DNA of 64,000 nt, from NCBI GenBank assembly GCA_023101885.1, contig JALPQD010000517.1:818919-882918 (forward strand). Direction: 5' to 3'. Shown here one piece after another: positions 35,920 through 47,317 of this stretch. Origin of the DNA: Typhlomys cinereus. Taxonomy: Eukaryota; Chordata; Mammalia; Rodentia; Platacanthomyidae. Position numbers and translations under genes: made by a program. Position 1 is the first letter of the stretch. Every line of letters begins with the position of its first letter. The notes beneath the pieces are model-generated. The model saw only the letters and a program-made list of their open reading frames with translations. It was not told the DNA's origin and made no database searches.

Positions 35920-36150
35920 ATTTTTCTAGTTTTACAAGCATATTGAGTACTCATCCCACTTCTCTCCATCACCCCCTCCCCCCATCCATCCATCCCCCTT
36001 ATTCTCCTTTCTTCAATCCATCTCACTCCCTCCCACCCTCCTGCCTGTCTGCTTTCATGGACCCTAGGGCTCCCTCTGGCCTGTCTGCTCTTTTTTTTTT
36101 TTTTAATTTTTCTACTTTTACAAGCATATTGAGTACTTATCCTTGCTTCC
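35920..36150 (-). mobile_element. two short L1 3' UTR pieces
   Basis: 'tagttttacaagcatattga' occurs at about 35927 and again at about 36113, each followed by a pyrimidine-rich run. This is a repeated or re-inserted L1 3' end. Confidence 0.55.
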
Positions 36151-36184
36151 TTCTATCATCTCTCAAAGAAAGAACTTTTAAATT

Positions 36185-36458
36185 TTTTATTTAGTGGGTT
36201 TGTGTGTGTGTGTGTGTGTGTGTGTCAGAGGGTATACTGTGTGTCGCTATGATCACCAAGGGTGACCTTTGGGAATCATCCTAGATTATTTCTATTTCTT
36301 ATTTGCTTCACTAGGAGTTTTCCAGGCTTTGCCTTCCAGACCCCAAAGTACAGGCCACCACCATTTTTGTCTGCCATTTTTACATGGGAACTGGGATCTG
36401 AACTCAGAACCTTCTGCTTGCGAGGCCTTAACCCCTGGGCCATCTTTCCATCCCTTAT
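36185..36458 (-). repeat. tRNA-headed SINE (dominant family)
   Basis: Antisense: (TG)n at 36200, 'caagggtgacctttgggaat', 'cctgggccatctttccatcc'. Confidence 0.75.
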
Positions 36459-37560
36459 GTGGGATTTCTTAAACAATTTGACGTAGTACTGGAAAGCTTA
36501 CAAATTTTCCTTTTGTGTTAGCTTTCAATGTCTCCCATAGGTATGTTGTGCTGTCATTTTTATTCATACCTAATATACCTAATATATTTTTAATTTCTTT
36601 AATGACACATGAATCATTTAATAGTATTTCATTGATTTTCCATCTGTATGTATATATTCTGTGTTTTGTTTGTTGTTTTTTTTTTTTGCTATTCATTTTT
36701 AGGTTTCCGTTATCTTTGCTAAAATAGAGGGGATTATTTCAATTCTTTTATTTGTTGACGTTTGCTTTGTGTCCCACTATGTTATCTACTTTAGAGAGTA
36801 TTCTGCAGAAGCTGAAAGGAATGTGCTTTGTTTGCTGTTTGGGTGGAATGTTCTGTTGGGTCCAGTTGATTCGTGGTTTTGTCTGTCTCTGTAGTTTCTC
36901 TGTTTACTTTTGGTCTAGATGAACTATCTGCTGGTGTAAGCAGGGTGCTGAAGTCCCCACTCTTATTGTATTAGGGTCGGTCTGTGTCTTTTGGTCTAGT
37001 GTGTTTGTTTATGAATTTAGGTGCACCTGTGTTTAGTGCAAACATGTTTAAAATTGTTATTTCTTCCTCTCGGGTTATTCCTTTAATGAGTACCTAATGG
37101 CCTTCTTCATCTTTTCTGAGTGACTAGTTTGGGTTTGAGATATATGTTGCTGGGTATTAGAATGGCTCTCCTGCTTCTTTCCTGATCTCATTTGCTTGGA
37201 ATACCGCTTTCCATCCTTTTGTCCTGCCATGGTGTCTATCTTTGATTATTAGGTACTTTGCTTGGAGACAATAGAATGTAGGATCTTATTTTTTGGTCCA
37301 ATCTATTAGTTTGTGTCTTTTTTAATTGATGAGTTCAGCCCATGGATGTTCAGGGTTAATGTTGATATATGTGTATTGTTTCCTATCATATTTGACTTTA
37401 TTGAGGTTAGTTATACTGCTGTTGACTTTCTGTATTGATTTTTTTTTCCTTTGTAGCTCCATTCATAGGTTTGTTTCTCTTCAATTTCTTGTATTCTAGC
37501 CAATTTTCGCTGAAGAACTGTTATTTTTGTTTGTTTGTTTGCTTGCTTGCTCTTTTTTTC

Positions 37561-38040
37561 CCCAATCATACAAGCTCAATAGGTACCCAGGTCCTCTCCC
37601 TCCCTCCACCCTTCCCCAGTCCCCCTTGTACCCTCCCCCGCTTTTCCCCTTCCTCTCACCTCCCTCCCTTCCCTTCTCCCAGTGTCTCCCCCTCCTCTCC
37701 TCTCATCCCCCTGGTGCATCCTTTTGTGTTTTTATTATTATTATTATTTTTAAATTTTTTCCTAGTTTTACAAGCAAGTGAACAATTTTCCCTGTCCCCT
37801 TCCTTCACCCTTCTCTTCCTTCCCTCCCTTCATCATTCAACCTCACTCCCTCCCACTTTCCTGTCTGTTTGCCTCTATGGGTCCCAGCGGTCCCTCTGGA
37901 TCTTCTGCTCTAGTGGGGGTTCAGGCCTCTGTGATAGACCAAGTGGTCCTTCCTTGGGCAGACCCATTGATAGGGGCACTCCCCTTCATCTGTCTAGCCA
38001 GGACTGGTTTTATGTTCATGTATTCCTTTAGTTCATTTTT
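37561..38040 (-). mobile_element. two abutting L1 3' UTR fragments
   Basis: First piece (37561-37735): 'caatcatacaagctcaatag', 'ggtacccaggtcctctccct'. The second (about 37736-38040): 'tagttttacaagcaagtg', 'gggttcaggcctctgtgata'. These are the two L1 3' end types of this genome side by side. The 198-codon ORF across them is low-complexity. Confidence 0.6.
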
Positions 38041-38049
38041 AACGTGGAA

Positions 38050-38335
38050 TTTTCTTTTTTAAATATTTTATTTCTTTCTTTAATGTGTGTGTGTGTGTGT
38101 GTATGTGTGTGTGTGTCAGAGGGCACTGTTTGTCCATGTGGAGTACCAAGGGTGACTTCAAGAATCATCCTGGATTGCTTTTACCTCCTTTTTGCTTTGC
38201 TCTGGGATTTCCCAGGTTCCTCCCACTAGAGCCAGAAGTATAAGCTATCACTGTTCCTTCCTGGACTCGGGACCTGAACTCGGGACCTTCTGCTTGGGAG
38301 ACAGAGTATTAACCTCTGAGCCATCTCTCTAGCCC
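38050..38335 (-). repeat. tRNA-headed SINE (dominant family)
   Basis: Antisense: (TG)n, 'accaagggtgacttcaagaa', 'ctgagccatctctctagccc'. Confidence 0.8.
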
Positions 38336-39339
38336 ATCATGGAATATTCTTATTTCTCCTACTTTTATTGCAATTTTACAAGTTGTAGTTACCGGTTGTG
38401 TTCTTTAAATACCTCTGCCCATGTGGCTAAGGAATGGTGTTTTGCATAATGTGTGGATCTTCATACTTCAACTAAAGCAATTAAAACAATCTCTTATGGA
38501 CTTATCTAATGAACTGCCTTGATTAAAAAATTCTTCATATGTCACGAGGCCAACTTGTCAGTTTCACAAGCTAAAATAGTCACATTAATGTAGCCATTTT
38601 CACAATATAAATTCTGTTAATCCTGGAACATGGAAGTCTTTCCATCATCTACTATCATCTTAAATTTCTTTTTTTTTTAGTGTATTAAAGTTTATATTAT
38701 AGAGATCTCTCATGTCCTTGTTTAGATTTACTCCTAAGTAATTTTTTAGAGCTATTGTGAGTGAGATATTTTTCTAGTCTCTTTCTTAGCAAATTCATTA
38801 TTGGTATTTATTAAAGCTCTTGCTTTTGGTGTAATTGACTTTGTATCATACAACATTGCTGAAAATATTTATCAATTCTAATAATTTTAGAGAAGTGAAG
38901 TATGTAAAATATAGAATCATGTCATTTGGGAACAGGGACAAATTGACTTCTTTCATTTCTATGGTTATCTCTTAAATCTTTCTTTCTTCTTACACTAGCT
39001 AGGATTTTAAGTATGATATTGAATGAGCAAGGTAAGCAAGATCATGCTTGTCTTATTCTAGAATCTAAAGGAAATGCTCTGCTTTTTCCTGTTAGTACAA
39101 TGCTGGATATAAGTTTGTCATATATAACCTATATTGTTGTAAAGTATGACATATCTATCTCTGACTTTTCATGAAAGCAGGTTGTATATTATAAATGCTT
39201 TTTCTATATTTATCAAAATGATCACGTAATCTCGGTCCTTCAGATTATTTATATAGTGCTTTACATTCATGTATGTTGAAACAACCTTGCATTTCTGAAA
39301 TGCAGCCTACTTGGTAATAAGGTGTGATCTTTTAAAAAA

Positions 39340-39365
39340 ATTGTTTAATTTGTGTGTGTGTGTGT

Positions 39366-39396
<31 letters not shown>

Positions 39397-39612
39397 TGCA
39401 CTGTGTGACCCTGTGGAGGACCAAGGGTGACCCTGGAAGTCATCCTGGATTGCTTCTACCTCAGTCGCTCTGGGATTTCCCAGACTCGATCCACCAGGAT
39501 CAAAGTGTAGCCTACTGCCTGTTCCACTTGGCGTTTTTTTTTTTTAAATGTGGGATTTGAGATCCGAACTCAGGACCTTGTGTCTGGGAGGCAAAGTCTT
39601 AACCCCTGAGCC
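39340..39612 (-). repeat. tRNA-headed SINE with AG run
   Basis: Antisense copy whose end has (TG)n then 'gagagagagaaagagag'. Body 'ccaagggtgaccctggaagt', head 'cttaacccctgagccc'. Confidence 0.72.
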
Positions 39613-39740
39613 CATAAAGTGTGATCTTGGATTCCATTTGCAGGTATTTTAAGAGTATCATTTCCTAAATCATGGTTGTTGCTGTTGAGAAAATTGAAGA
39701 AAAGCTTGAAATGGTTTTGAGGTTAAAAAAAAAGTATCTT

Positions 39741-40020
39741 GGGCTGGAGAGGTGGCTCAGGGGTTAAGCTTCTGCCTTGCAGGCAGAAGGTCCTGAGTTC
39801 GGATCCCAGATCCCACGTATAGACGCCAGGCGGAAGCAGGGGCGGCCTGCGTTTCTGGCCCTGGTAGGGCGGAGCCTGTGAATCCCGGGGCAGAAGGAGG
39901 TGGAGGCGTCCATGGTGGTTCCCGATTCGTCCGTGGTTCTACACACACACATACACACATGCGTGCGCACATACATACACACACACGCACAATTGAATAA
40001 ATAATAATAAAAAAAAATTA
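39741..40020 (+). repeat. young full-length SINE, sense
   Basis: The best-preserved sense copy: 'gggctggagaggtggctcag', 'ggatcccagatcccacgt', then an (AC)-rich zone and tail 'cacaattgaataaataataa'. AAAAAAAAAGTATCTT at 39725-39740 and 40021-40036 is a perfect target duplication. Confidence 0.9.
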
Positions 40021-40064
40021 AAAAAAAAAGTATCTTCAGCCTTGTTCATCAGGAAAATTTGTCT

Positions 40065-40265
40065 GAAGGGTTTTAAAAAATATTTACTTGAGAAAAAGAA
40101 ATGAGAACAAATGGGCACACATGTGCCATGGTGCACATATGGAGAGGTCAGAGAACAACGGACAGAAGTTGGTTTTCTTCTTCCACCCCGTGAGCTATGA
40201 GGGATGATCTTAGGTTGCCAGATTTTTAAGCAGATTCTGTTACCCATTGAGCCATCTTGCTGGCC
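40065..40265 (-). repeat. B2-like older SINE
   Basis: Antisense: 'ggagaggtcagagaacaac', 'cccattgagccatcttgctg'. Confidence 0.6.
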
Positions 40266-40284
40266 CTATAGTTTTTTTTTTTTG

Positions 40285-40710
40285 TTGTGTCTTTGTGATA
40301 GTTAATCTTTGGTGTCAACTTGACCACACCTAGTATTAACTAAGATCAGCTGTCAGACTATCTGAAGATATTATCCAAATCCATACATTACAATAGAAAG
40401 ACCAGTCCTAGATCTGATTGGAACTTCCCAGTAAGACTAGATGAAACAGAAGACTTTGAAGAGAGACTCTCTAGGAATCTGCCAGCCTTTGGTTGTCACT
40501 CACTGGCCTACTGGATTGAGCAGCTCTGAGCCTCCAGGATGTTTGTAGTAACTTAGTCGGCTTTCAGGTTCAGCCACCAGCCATGTTGCCTCTGCCATGA
40601 AAGACTGTTTCTCCCCTTTGGAACTGTAAGCTGAATAAATCTCTCTTTTTCCCTTAAGTTGCTTAACTTTGAATGCTCTCTCACAGTAAGAGTTAAGAGT
40701 AACTATTACA
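40285..40710 (+). repeat. MaLR/ERVL-like LTR
   Basis: 'ttaatctttggtgtcaactt', 'aagactgtttctcccctttg', AATAAA at about 40634 and 'tcccttaagttgcttaac' near the end. Exact ends are unclear. Confidence 0.58.
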
Positions 40711-40777
40711 GTTTTTCTCTGGTTTCATAAAATGAACTTGATAGTGTTCTTTTCCTTTCTATTTTGAGGAACAGTTT

Positions 40778-41431
40778 TGAGGCAGGATTAGAGCAGCTAT
40801 GCTGGCATGGGTCTCTCTCAAGGTCTTTGAAGGTCTTGAGAATTCCTGAAGGTCATCCACTGCTGAAATAACCCTGAAGGAACACCCCTGCTGAGGATCT
40901 GACTCCAATCCTCTCAAATAAGATGACCAACTTCCCTATGAAAAGATTATGGAGATGAGCTCTACATACCAAACAAACAACTTGATCTCTAGCCCAAGAG
41001 CAACTGGGTTGGGCCCAATGGGGGCTAACCAATGAGAAAGAGCCAGTTTCCTGGGCTTGCCTAGGGGTACAAATATGCATGGCCCTGGCAGCCATCTTTG
41101 GCGCCCTAGTCCCTCATGGTACTTTCGAGTTCTTTCTAGCTGTGGAGTCCATGAGTTCTTTTCCAGCTGCCTGCTTCTCATGAGTTCTCCAGGGCTCCCT
41201 GCCCCTCATGGCATTCAGGGTGCCATGAGTCCATTTCTAGCTCCATTAGTTCCAGCTTTTCCCTCCTCTAATAAACTCTACATTAATCCTCTACATGTGT
41301 TCTGGTTTCAGTCTTCTGGTTTCAATCTTCGACTCCAGAACACAAGAACCCTGCATCATTGGGACCGTAGTTTCCTGTCCCTGCATCATTTGGTAACCAG
41401 GAAGGGATAGTCAGGAGACTGTCTTGCATCA
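40778..41431 (+). mobile_element. solo LTR, ERV1-like
   Basis: Starts TGAGGCAGGATTAG and ends CTTGCATCA, with a 4-bp GTTT duplication (40774-40777, 41432-41435). It holds a CCAAT-like box ('aaccaatgagaaag'), a poly(A) signal 'taataaactc' near 41269 and GT/T-rich sequence after it. Removing it restores continuous L1 sequence. Four-base duplications fit gammaretrovirus-like (class I) elements. There are no coding genes. Confidence 0.75.
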
Positions 41432-41479
41432 GTTTGAGGAGTTTTGGATATTATATTTTCCTTAAAAGTTTGAAAGAAA

Positions 41480-41560
41480 GGCCGGAAAGATAGTTAAGTA
41501 GATTCAAGCATAAAGATGGGATTTAAATTTCCAGAACCCACAGAGAAAGAAGGCAGGCAT
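41480..41560 (+). repeat. B2-like SINE fragment
   Basis: 'ggccggaaagatagttaagt' and 'tttccagaacccacagagaa' resemble a degraded tRNA-headed SINE. Confidence 0.4.
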
Positions 41561-41670
41561 TGAAATTTCACTTTTATTGATTCTGTTAGTCTATTTCATT
41601 AATATTTATTATTTCTTGCCATCTCATGCATTTGTAGATTGAGTTCTTGTTGTTTTTCTAAACCTTAAGT

Positions 41671-42232
41671 TGTTACGGGATGCAGAATCGCACCTTATAA
41701 AGGCACAGCCGATAAGCTTGACTGAAAAGGATGTTTATTGAAAATGGGTCAAACAGAACTGAAGCTCCGGATTCCATCTAAGTTTGGGACCTTAGATGGA
41801 GCCTTAGGACTCCAGGACTCCACCAGAGTTCAGGACCTCATGTCAGAGCCCCAAGTAAGAGCAGGGGGCAGTTCTTATAGCAGTTTCTAAATTGGTATAT
41901 GCCGTCCAAATAGTGACTCAAGCTGGCAGTTTCAGGTAGTGAATACAGCTGGAATTCAGATAGGTTTGAGGGAAGGGGTGGAAACCTTGAGTGGTGGTCC
42001 TGCTGACCCAGGCTGTAACTATGAAACCAAGTGATCAGCAGATAGTGAGAGCAAGTTTTATCTGTCTTCATGTGTAAGCAGTGACTATCTTTATGCATAA
42101 GCAGTTTACAGAAGCCAAGAAGCAGTTAGTCTAAGGGCAAAATTTTTCCATAGCATATTTTCTATAGCACACTGTACACAGTTTTATCATAACACACAGA
42201 GAGTGGGGTCTTCCTTTTTCTAGACCACCACA
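41671..42232 (-). mobile_element. solo LTR, ERV1-like
   Basis: On the plus strand it runs TGTTACGGG to ACCACCACA, flanked by AAGT (41667-41670, 42233-42236). In sense (minus) orientation it has a TATA-like 'ctataagaact' and a late AATAAA near 41735 before the U5-like end. There are no viral genes. It is a different family from the LTR at 40778. Confidence 0.78.
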
Positions 42233-42261
42233 AAGTTCCATCGTTAGATTATTTACTTAAA

Positions 42262-42420
42262 AGCTCTGGTTATTTACTTACTATTTGTTTGTGGGGGATG
42301 GGTGGGAGCAGAGGGCAACTTTCTGGAGTCAGTTCTCTATTTCTGCCTTGTGAGCTGTAAGGATCAAATATGGGTTCATTGGGCTTACAAAGCAAGCTGT
42401 GAGCCACCTTGCTGGCCCAA
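42262..42420 (-). repeat. B2-like older SINE
   Basis: Antisense: 'gagcagagggcaactttctg', 'gtgagccaccttgctggccc'. Confidence 0.55.
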
Positions 42421-42957
42421 CCTCTCTAATATTTTAACGTAAGCACTTATAACTGTAAACTTTTCTCTAGGATTGCCTTAGTTGTGCTCCAAAGGACCAC
42501 AATTTTCAATTGGCTGTCAGGAATTCTTAAATTTCTTCAACCACCTACTGTTCATTCGAAAGTATATTGTTCAGTCTACAAGTGTTTGTGTAGCTTCTGA
42601 GGTTTCTCTCGATTTTTATTTCTACTTTTATATCAGTGTTGTCTAATAAGATACAAGGAATTTCTTCGTTTTTATTTATTAAAGCTTCCTGTGGCCCATT
42701 ATGTGATCAATTTTGGGGACGATTCCACTGAAAGAATATGTATTCCCTGTCTGTTGGATGGAATTTTCTGTAGATACTTGTTGAATCCAGTTAACATATG
42801 ATATAATTTAATCTCTGAAATTTCTTTGCTGATCTTAAGTTTGGAAATCCTGTCTACATATGAGATAGGGGGGATTGAAGCCTCTCACTGTTATTGGGTC
42901 AGGTTGTATGTGATCTTTTATATTTTTTAATATTCATTTTATGAAATTGAAATCCCC

Positions 42958-43125
42958 AGAGCTGGTGAGATGGCTCACTGGGCAAAAATGCTCGCTGCAG
43001 ATAACATGAGCTCAATAGCCAGAATCCACATTTAAGGTGGATGGAGAAAACTAACTATAAGTTGTCCTCTGGCTTCTACATGCAGGCTGTGTACACATAT
43101 TATGCACACACAATGATAATAGATA
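42958..43125 (+). repeat. B2-like SINE
   Basis: Head 'gagctggtgagatggctcac', body 'ataagttgtcctctggcttc', then an AC/AT-rich tail. Confidence 0.65.
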
Positions 43126-43134
43126 GATATTTAC

Positions 43135-43410
43135 GGAGCTGGAGGGATGTCTCAGGGGTTAAGCCTCTGTCTTGCAAGCAGAAGGACCTGAGTTTGGATC
43201 CCAGATCCCATATAAAAAACTCCAGGTAGAAATGGCAGTGGCCTTCACTTCCAGCCCTGGGAGGCAGAACTTGGAAACCCCAGCGCAAAGCAATAAAGAA
43301 GTAGAATAATCCAAAACGATTCCACAAATTCACCCTTGAGCCTCCACAGGCACACCTAGTGTGTGTGCGTGCGCGCGCACACACACACACACATAAATGA
43401 ATAAATAAAG
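43135..43410 (+). repeat. tRNA-headed SINE, sense
   Basis: 'ggagctggagggatgtctca' to (CA)n and 'ataaatgaataaataaag'. It directly follows a B2-like SINE. Confidence 0.8.
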
Positions 43411-43414
43411 TTTA

Positions 43415-43665
43415 GTTTATTTATTTGTAGTGGGTGCACTGTGTGTACCTGTGGAGGATCAAGGATGACTTGGGGAATCATCCTGGATTGCTTTCTACCT
43501 CCTTTTTATTTCACTCTGGCATTTCCCAAGCTTTGCCCACCAGGGCCAGCCATACAGGCCATGCTGCCTTTTCCACCTGGCATTTTTATATGGAACTGGG
43601 GACCCAAACTCAGAATCTTTTGCTTGTGAAGCAGAATCTTAATCCCTGAGCCATCTCTCCAGCCC
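43415..43665 (-). repeat. tRNA-headed SINE, antisense
   Basis: 'ggtgcactgtgtgtacctg', 'tcaaggatgacttggggaat', 'tgagccatctctccagccc'. With the previous copy it forms a head-out inverted pair about 10 bp apart. Confidence 0.8.
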
Positions 43666-44379
43666 ATATAAATACTTAAAAAAAAGAAAGAAAGAAAGAA
43701 AGAAATCTGGACTCTTTGATATTTGCTATATAAATGTTTGCACTTATGTCTTCTCGATGGCTTGTTCTTGTTGACAAGCAGTGGCTCTGCTTATCTCTTC
43801 TGATTAGTTTTGCTTTGAAGTGCACTTTACAGATTGTTTATCATTTCTGTTTGCTTCTTAGTTTGACTCCCATTCTTTGGCAAGTCAATTTTCTGAAATC
43901 TTTGCTAGTTACATGTGTTTCTTGGAGACAACAGACCATTGGTTTGTGTTAAATTGAGGCCATTTACATTAAGGTTGTCACCAAAAGGAACTTGTTGTTT
44001 TCTGACTTTGTTAAGCAATATTCTGGTTATTTGAATTACAAATATTTCTTTTCCTCCTCCCCTGTTATTTTTATGGTGTTTCTGGTTGTCAAATTTGACA
44101 TGATTAATTCTTTCCCAGTTCTTCTTTATTCATCTTTCTTTTTTTGTATTTTTTTGTGTGTGTGTGCATGTGTGCATGCATGTGAGTAGACACACACACA
44201 TGTGTGAGTGCATGTGCACCTCTGTGCACATTTGATCATTCTACCTCATTTTTTTGTGGTTAGGTCTCTAAGTAAACCCATAGCGAGTCTGGCTAGCATT
44301 GTAATTACAGGTGCTTTGTAATACTTACCCAGCATTGCAGATGGATCTGGAAATCCAAACTCTGGTTCTTTTGCTTGCA

Positions 44380-45500
44380 CAGAAGCTTTGTCCCACACTC
44401 CCCTGAAGACTCACAACTCCCAGGGCCTACCGTGGCTTGGCCCTGAGTGTACAGGGCACAGAAGGCTACCCTGGACCCAGTGTATTCTAGTTCCAGACCC
44501 TTGAGCTTCAGTCACCCAACATGGTTGATGTGGCCCTACATGTAAATGTGGTAAGAGATTCTGGCCCCCAACTCTGGCCCATTTCACTTTTGAACTAGAG
44601 AACTCAGTCACCCCAGGTGGTTACTGATACTCATAACCCAGTAAGAGATCCTGGTCTTATGTCAGTCCCCGGCCTGGTCTACCTCTGGACTCATGAGTCT
44701 TGGTGGCCACACATGGTCATTATGGCCCCGGACCCAGACCCAGTAAAAGACCCCAGACCTGCCCTGGCCCCTGACCTACGCTGTCTCTGAACCTTTGTGC
44801 CCAGCTGCCCACACTGCTGGCCTTGGCCTGGATGCAGTAAGACGCCCTGGTCTGGACCTGACCTCTGTCCTGCTCCACCTCTGACCTATGTCCCCCCCAC
44901 CTCCAGCCATTCCACTGCAGCACTGGACCCCTTAACCCTCCTACCATGAGATTCTCCCAAGTCACCCAATATGCTCCCTTACCTGGGATTATAGCGCAGT
45001 GGCCTAAAAACTCACAGCAGAAGACAAGCAATATCCTAACTCCAGATGCCTAAGTCTGATTATAAAAGCACAATATGAAAAAACAAGATAATGTGTTTCT
45101 TATCCCCCCAAAATCACCAATCTCATTGTAATTGTTCCCAAGAGAATTTAGATGAAATTCAAGATGAAGAATTCAAAAGCACAATTTTAAGCATGTTCAA
45201 GTTCAAAACACTTAAAGAGTACACAATTAAACACTCAAGTGAGCTTAACGAAGGTGGAATGAAACAATTGAAATGCAAGAACTGCAAACAGCTGAATGAA
45301 ATAATGAGAATTCAGGATTTGAAAATTGAATTCGATGAGGGATAGGACCCCCTAAGGTTAGGAAGAGCCTTGTCCACAGAGCTTCTGTGGATTTGAAGAA
45401 GAGCATGACTGGATCAGTGCTACATGTGGAAATGTTGAAACAGCAGAGGACACAAAATATTAGAGATGAATCCTTTTCAAAGGAAACCCAGTTGGGGTTC
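44380..45500 (+). mobile_element. L1 5' end: 5' UTR tandem units and ORF1 start
   Basis: 44380-44990 is GC-rich and built of degenerate units about 90-100 bp long: 'gtaagagattctgg' recurs in altered form at 44551, 44641, 44743 and 44837. Downstream, 45091-45345 encodes an L1 ORF1-like N-terminal segment (DEIQDEEFKSTIL, then KHSSELNEG). Tandem promoter monomers before ORF1 are typical of rodent L1. It is truncated after ORF1's start and not functional. Confidence 0.62.
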
Positions 45501-45510
45501 ATAAGAACAA

Positions 45511-45663
45511 AACTGGGGAGAAGGCCAGGTGTGGTGACTTGCATCTGCCAGCCCAGAACTCAGAAGGCTGTGGCAAGAGGATTGACAGGAGTTGGAGGAC
45601 AGCCTGGGCTACATAATCAATCGCCTCCAGCCTTAACTACAGTACGAGTAGTCTGTCTCCAAA
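45511..45663 (+). repeat. B1-like SINE
   Basis: Sense B1: 'ggccaggtgtggtgacttgc', 'caggagttggaggacagcct', 'gggctacataatcaa', ending in 'tctccaaaaaagg' that runs into the GGAA repeat. Confidence 0.72.
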
Positions 45664-46055
45664 AAAGGAAGGAAGGAAGGAAGGAAGGAAGGAAGGAAGG
45701 AAGGAAGGAAGGAAGGGGAAGGACGGAAGGGAAGGAAGGAAGGAAAGGAAGGAAGGAAGGAAGGAAGGAAGGACGGAAGGAAGGAAGGAAGAGAGAGAGA
45801 GAGAGAGGGAATGGAAGAGGGGGAGAGAGGATGAAAAAGAAAGGAAAGAGAGAGAGAACGAAAGGCGAAGAAGAAAAGAAAGAAAAGAGAGAGAGAAGAA
45901 AGAAAGAAAAGAGAAAGAGAGAGAAAAAGAAAAAGAAAGAAGAGAGAGAGAGAAGAGAAGAAAGAAAGAAAGAAAGGCAAGAAAGAAAGAAAGAAAACAG
46001 AAATAAAAGACAGAATAAAGAAAAAAGAAAAAGAAAGAAAGAAAGAAAGAAAAGG
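45664..46055. repeat. (GGAA)n and purine-rich tract
   Basis: About 390 bp of almost only A and G on the plus strand: GGAA units to about 45790, then mixed GA, GAAA and AAAG units. It grew from the A-tail of the B1 on its left. The long Lys/Glu/Arg ORF across it is an artefact. Confidence 0.93.
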
Positions 46056-46300
46056 GCTGGAAAGATGTCTCAAGGGTGAAGACTCTGCCTCACAAGCAGA
46101 AGGTCCTGAGGTTGGATCCCAGGTCCCACATAAAAATGCCAGGCAGAAAAAGCAGCAACCTACATTTCTGGCCCTGGTGGGCAGATCCTGGGAAATCCCA
46201 GAGTGAAGCAAAAAGGAGGTGGAAGCAATCCAGGTTGATTCCTGAAGTTACCCTTGGGCATCCACAAGGACACACAGTGCTCTCTGATGTACACACAAAC

Positions 46301-46344
<44 letters not shown>

Positions 46345-46390
46345 CATGAGTGAGAGCACGTGTGCAAAAAATAAATAATAAAATTTAAAA
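46055..46390 (+). repeat. tRNA-headed SINE, sense
   Basis: 'gggctggaaagatgtctcaa' through 'tttctggccctggtgggc' to (AC)n and 'aaataaataataaaa'. Confidence 0.82.
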
Positions 46391-47300
46391 GTAAAAGAAA
46401 CCAAAAAGACTAGATAAAGGAAGAATTTGAACTGCCAGGCAGGCCAGATAAAGCCCTAGCTGGCTGGCTGGACAGGAGAAGCAATGGCTGATGCTGATTT
46501 AGCAGCAAGTCCCAACAATGTCTTTCTAACTCACAAAGGAAAAAAATGAATCACCAGAACTATAGAGGTCTCAGTCAATATATCAGGGGAAAGAAAGGTC
46601 AACACCCCATCTATAACTAAAGGACAGACTGCCTGATATTTTCCCATGTTCAGACTGAGTCGATATGCAAAATATCATCGGATCAATGAAAATTTCAAAT
46701 AAGTATCATATGTGGAGCAAATGAATTTATGCTGTTCTTCCAACAAAAAGTAATTATCACATATTGATCCATCTATTGGTTAATCAAACATCAGGAAATT
46801 GGTGATGGAAATGCTTCAGAAAAGAGCCTAAATTGAGAATTGGCTTATTTTGATTCTTTCGCCCTCAAGCAAGTGGTAAAGATGTATCTTTAAGGACTGG
46901 TATACGGGTGTCCCCTGGGTGTTCTATGACAGTTGGAATCTACAGTTGGCTGGTGTGGCTTGATGACACAGATTGGTACAGAGATATAAAGAGAAGTAAG
47001 TGGCCCTGAGCATTTGTGTTAAGAGGATGCTGCGTTTGTGTTAAGAGGATGCCGCAGAGGCTTAAGAGACAATGGAAGGGGACTGAGAAATGAATAGAGA
47101 AGAAAGACTGAGGAGAATAAATCAGGAGTCGGTAAGGAGAGATTGATAATAAATAATGGCTGCCTTTGCCTCTGACACCCTCCTACACTTTCTTGGGAAT
47201 TTTCTTGCCTAAGACCACGGTACAGCTTCAGAGCTTGGAGACAGACTACTATATATGACAAGAAGAGCAGAGACAGTGTCTGTTGCTGACAAACCTTTTT
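46391..47300. other. unassigned, upstream of connexin-like relic
   Basis: No repeat or gene is recognised. It may include the former upstream intron or promoter of the gene remnant at 47.3 kb. Confidence 0.35.
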
Positions 47301-47317
47301 TCTCCCTAGGTCCCAAG

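Larger units (their letters stand above)
32290..37560 (-). mobile_element. long degenerate antisense L1 (ORF2)
   Basis: From left to right, the plus strand shows the complement of the ORF2 C-terminus (about 32400-33500), the reverse transcriptase zone (about 33900-35500) and the endonuclease end (about 36700-37500). One 93-codon open piece remains at 33185-33466. It is interrupted by a younger L1 3' end, an LSM5 retrocopy, L1 3' UTR pieces near 35920-36150 and a SINE. Confidence 0.7.
38345..44140 (-). mobile_element. old antisense L1 with many insertions
   Basis: Pieces of antisense ORF2 at about 38340-39330, 39620-39735, 40710-40777, 41436-41666, 42237-42960 and 43690-44140 read as one broken L1. 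The gaps are filled by SINEs, a MaLR-like LTR and two solo LTRs with clean target duplications. There is no usable open frame. Confidence 0.65.

Noticed and set aside
37435..38031. 198-codon open frame, Ser/Pro/Phe-rich
   Set aside because: It spans two L1 3' UTR fragments whose pyrimidine-rich strand simply lacks stops.
45387..46079. 230-codon open frame rich in Lys, Glu and Arg
   Set aside because: It is the translation of the B1 tail and purine-only microsatellite. There is no non-repeat conserved part and the opposite strand gives an equally long frame.
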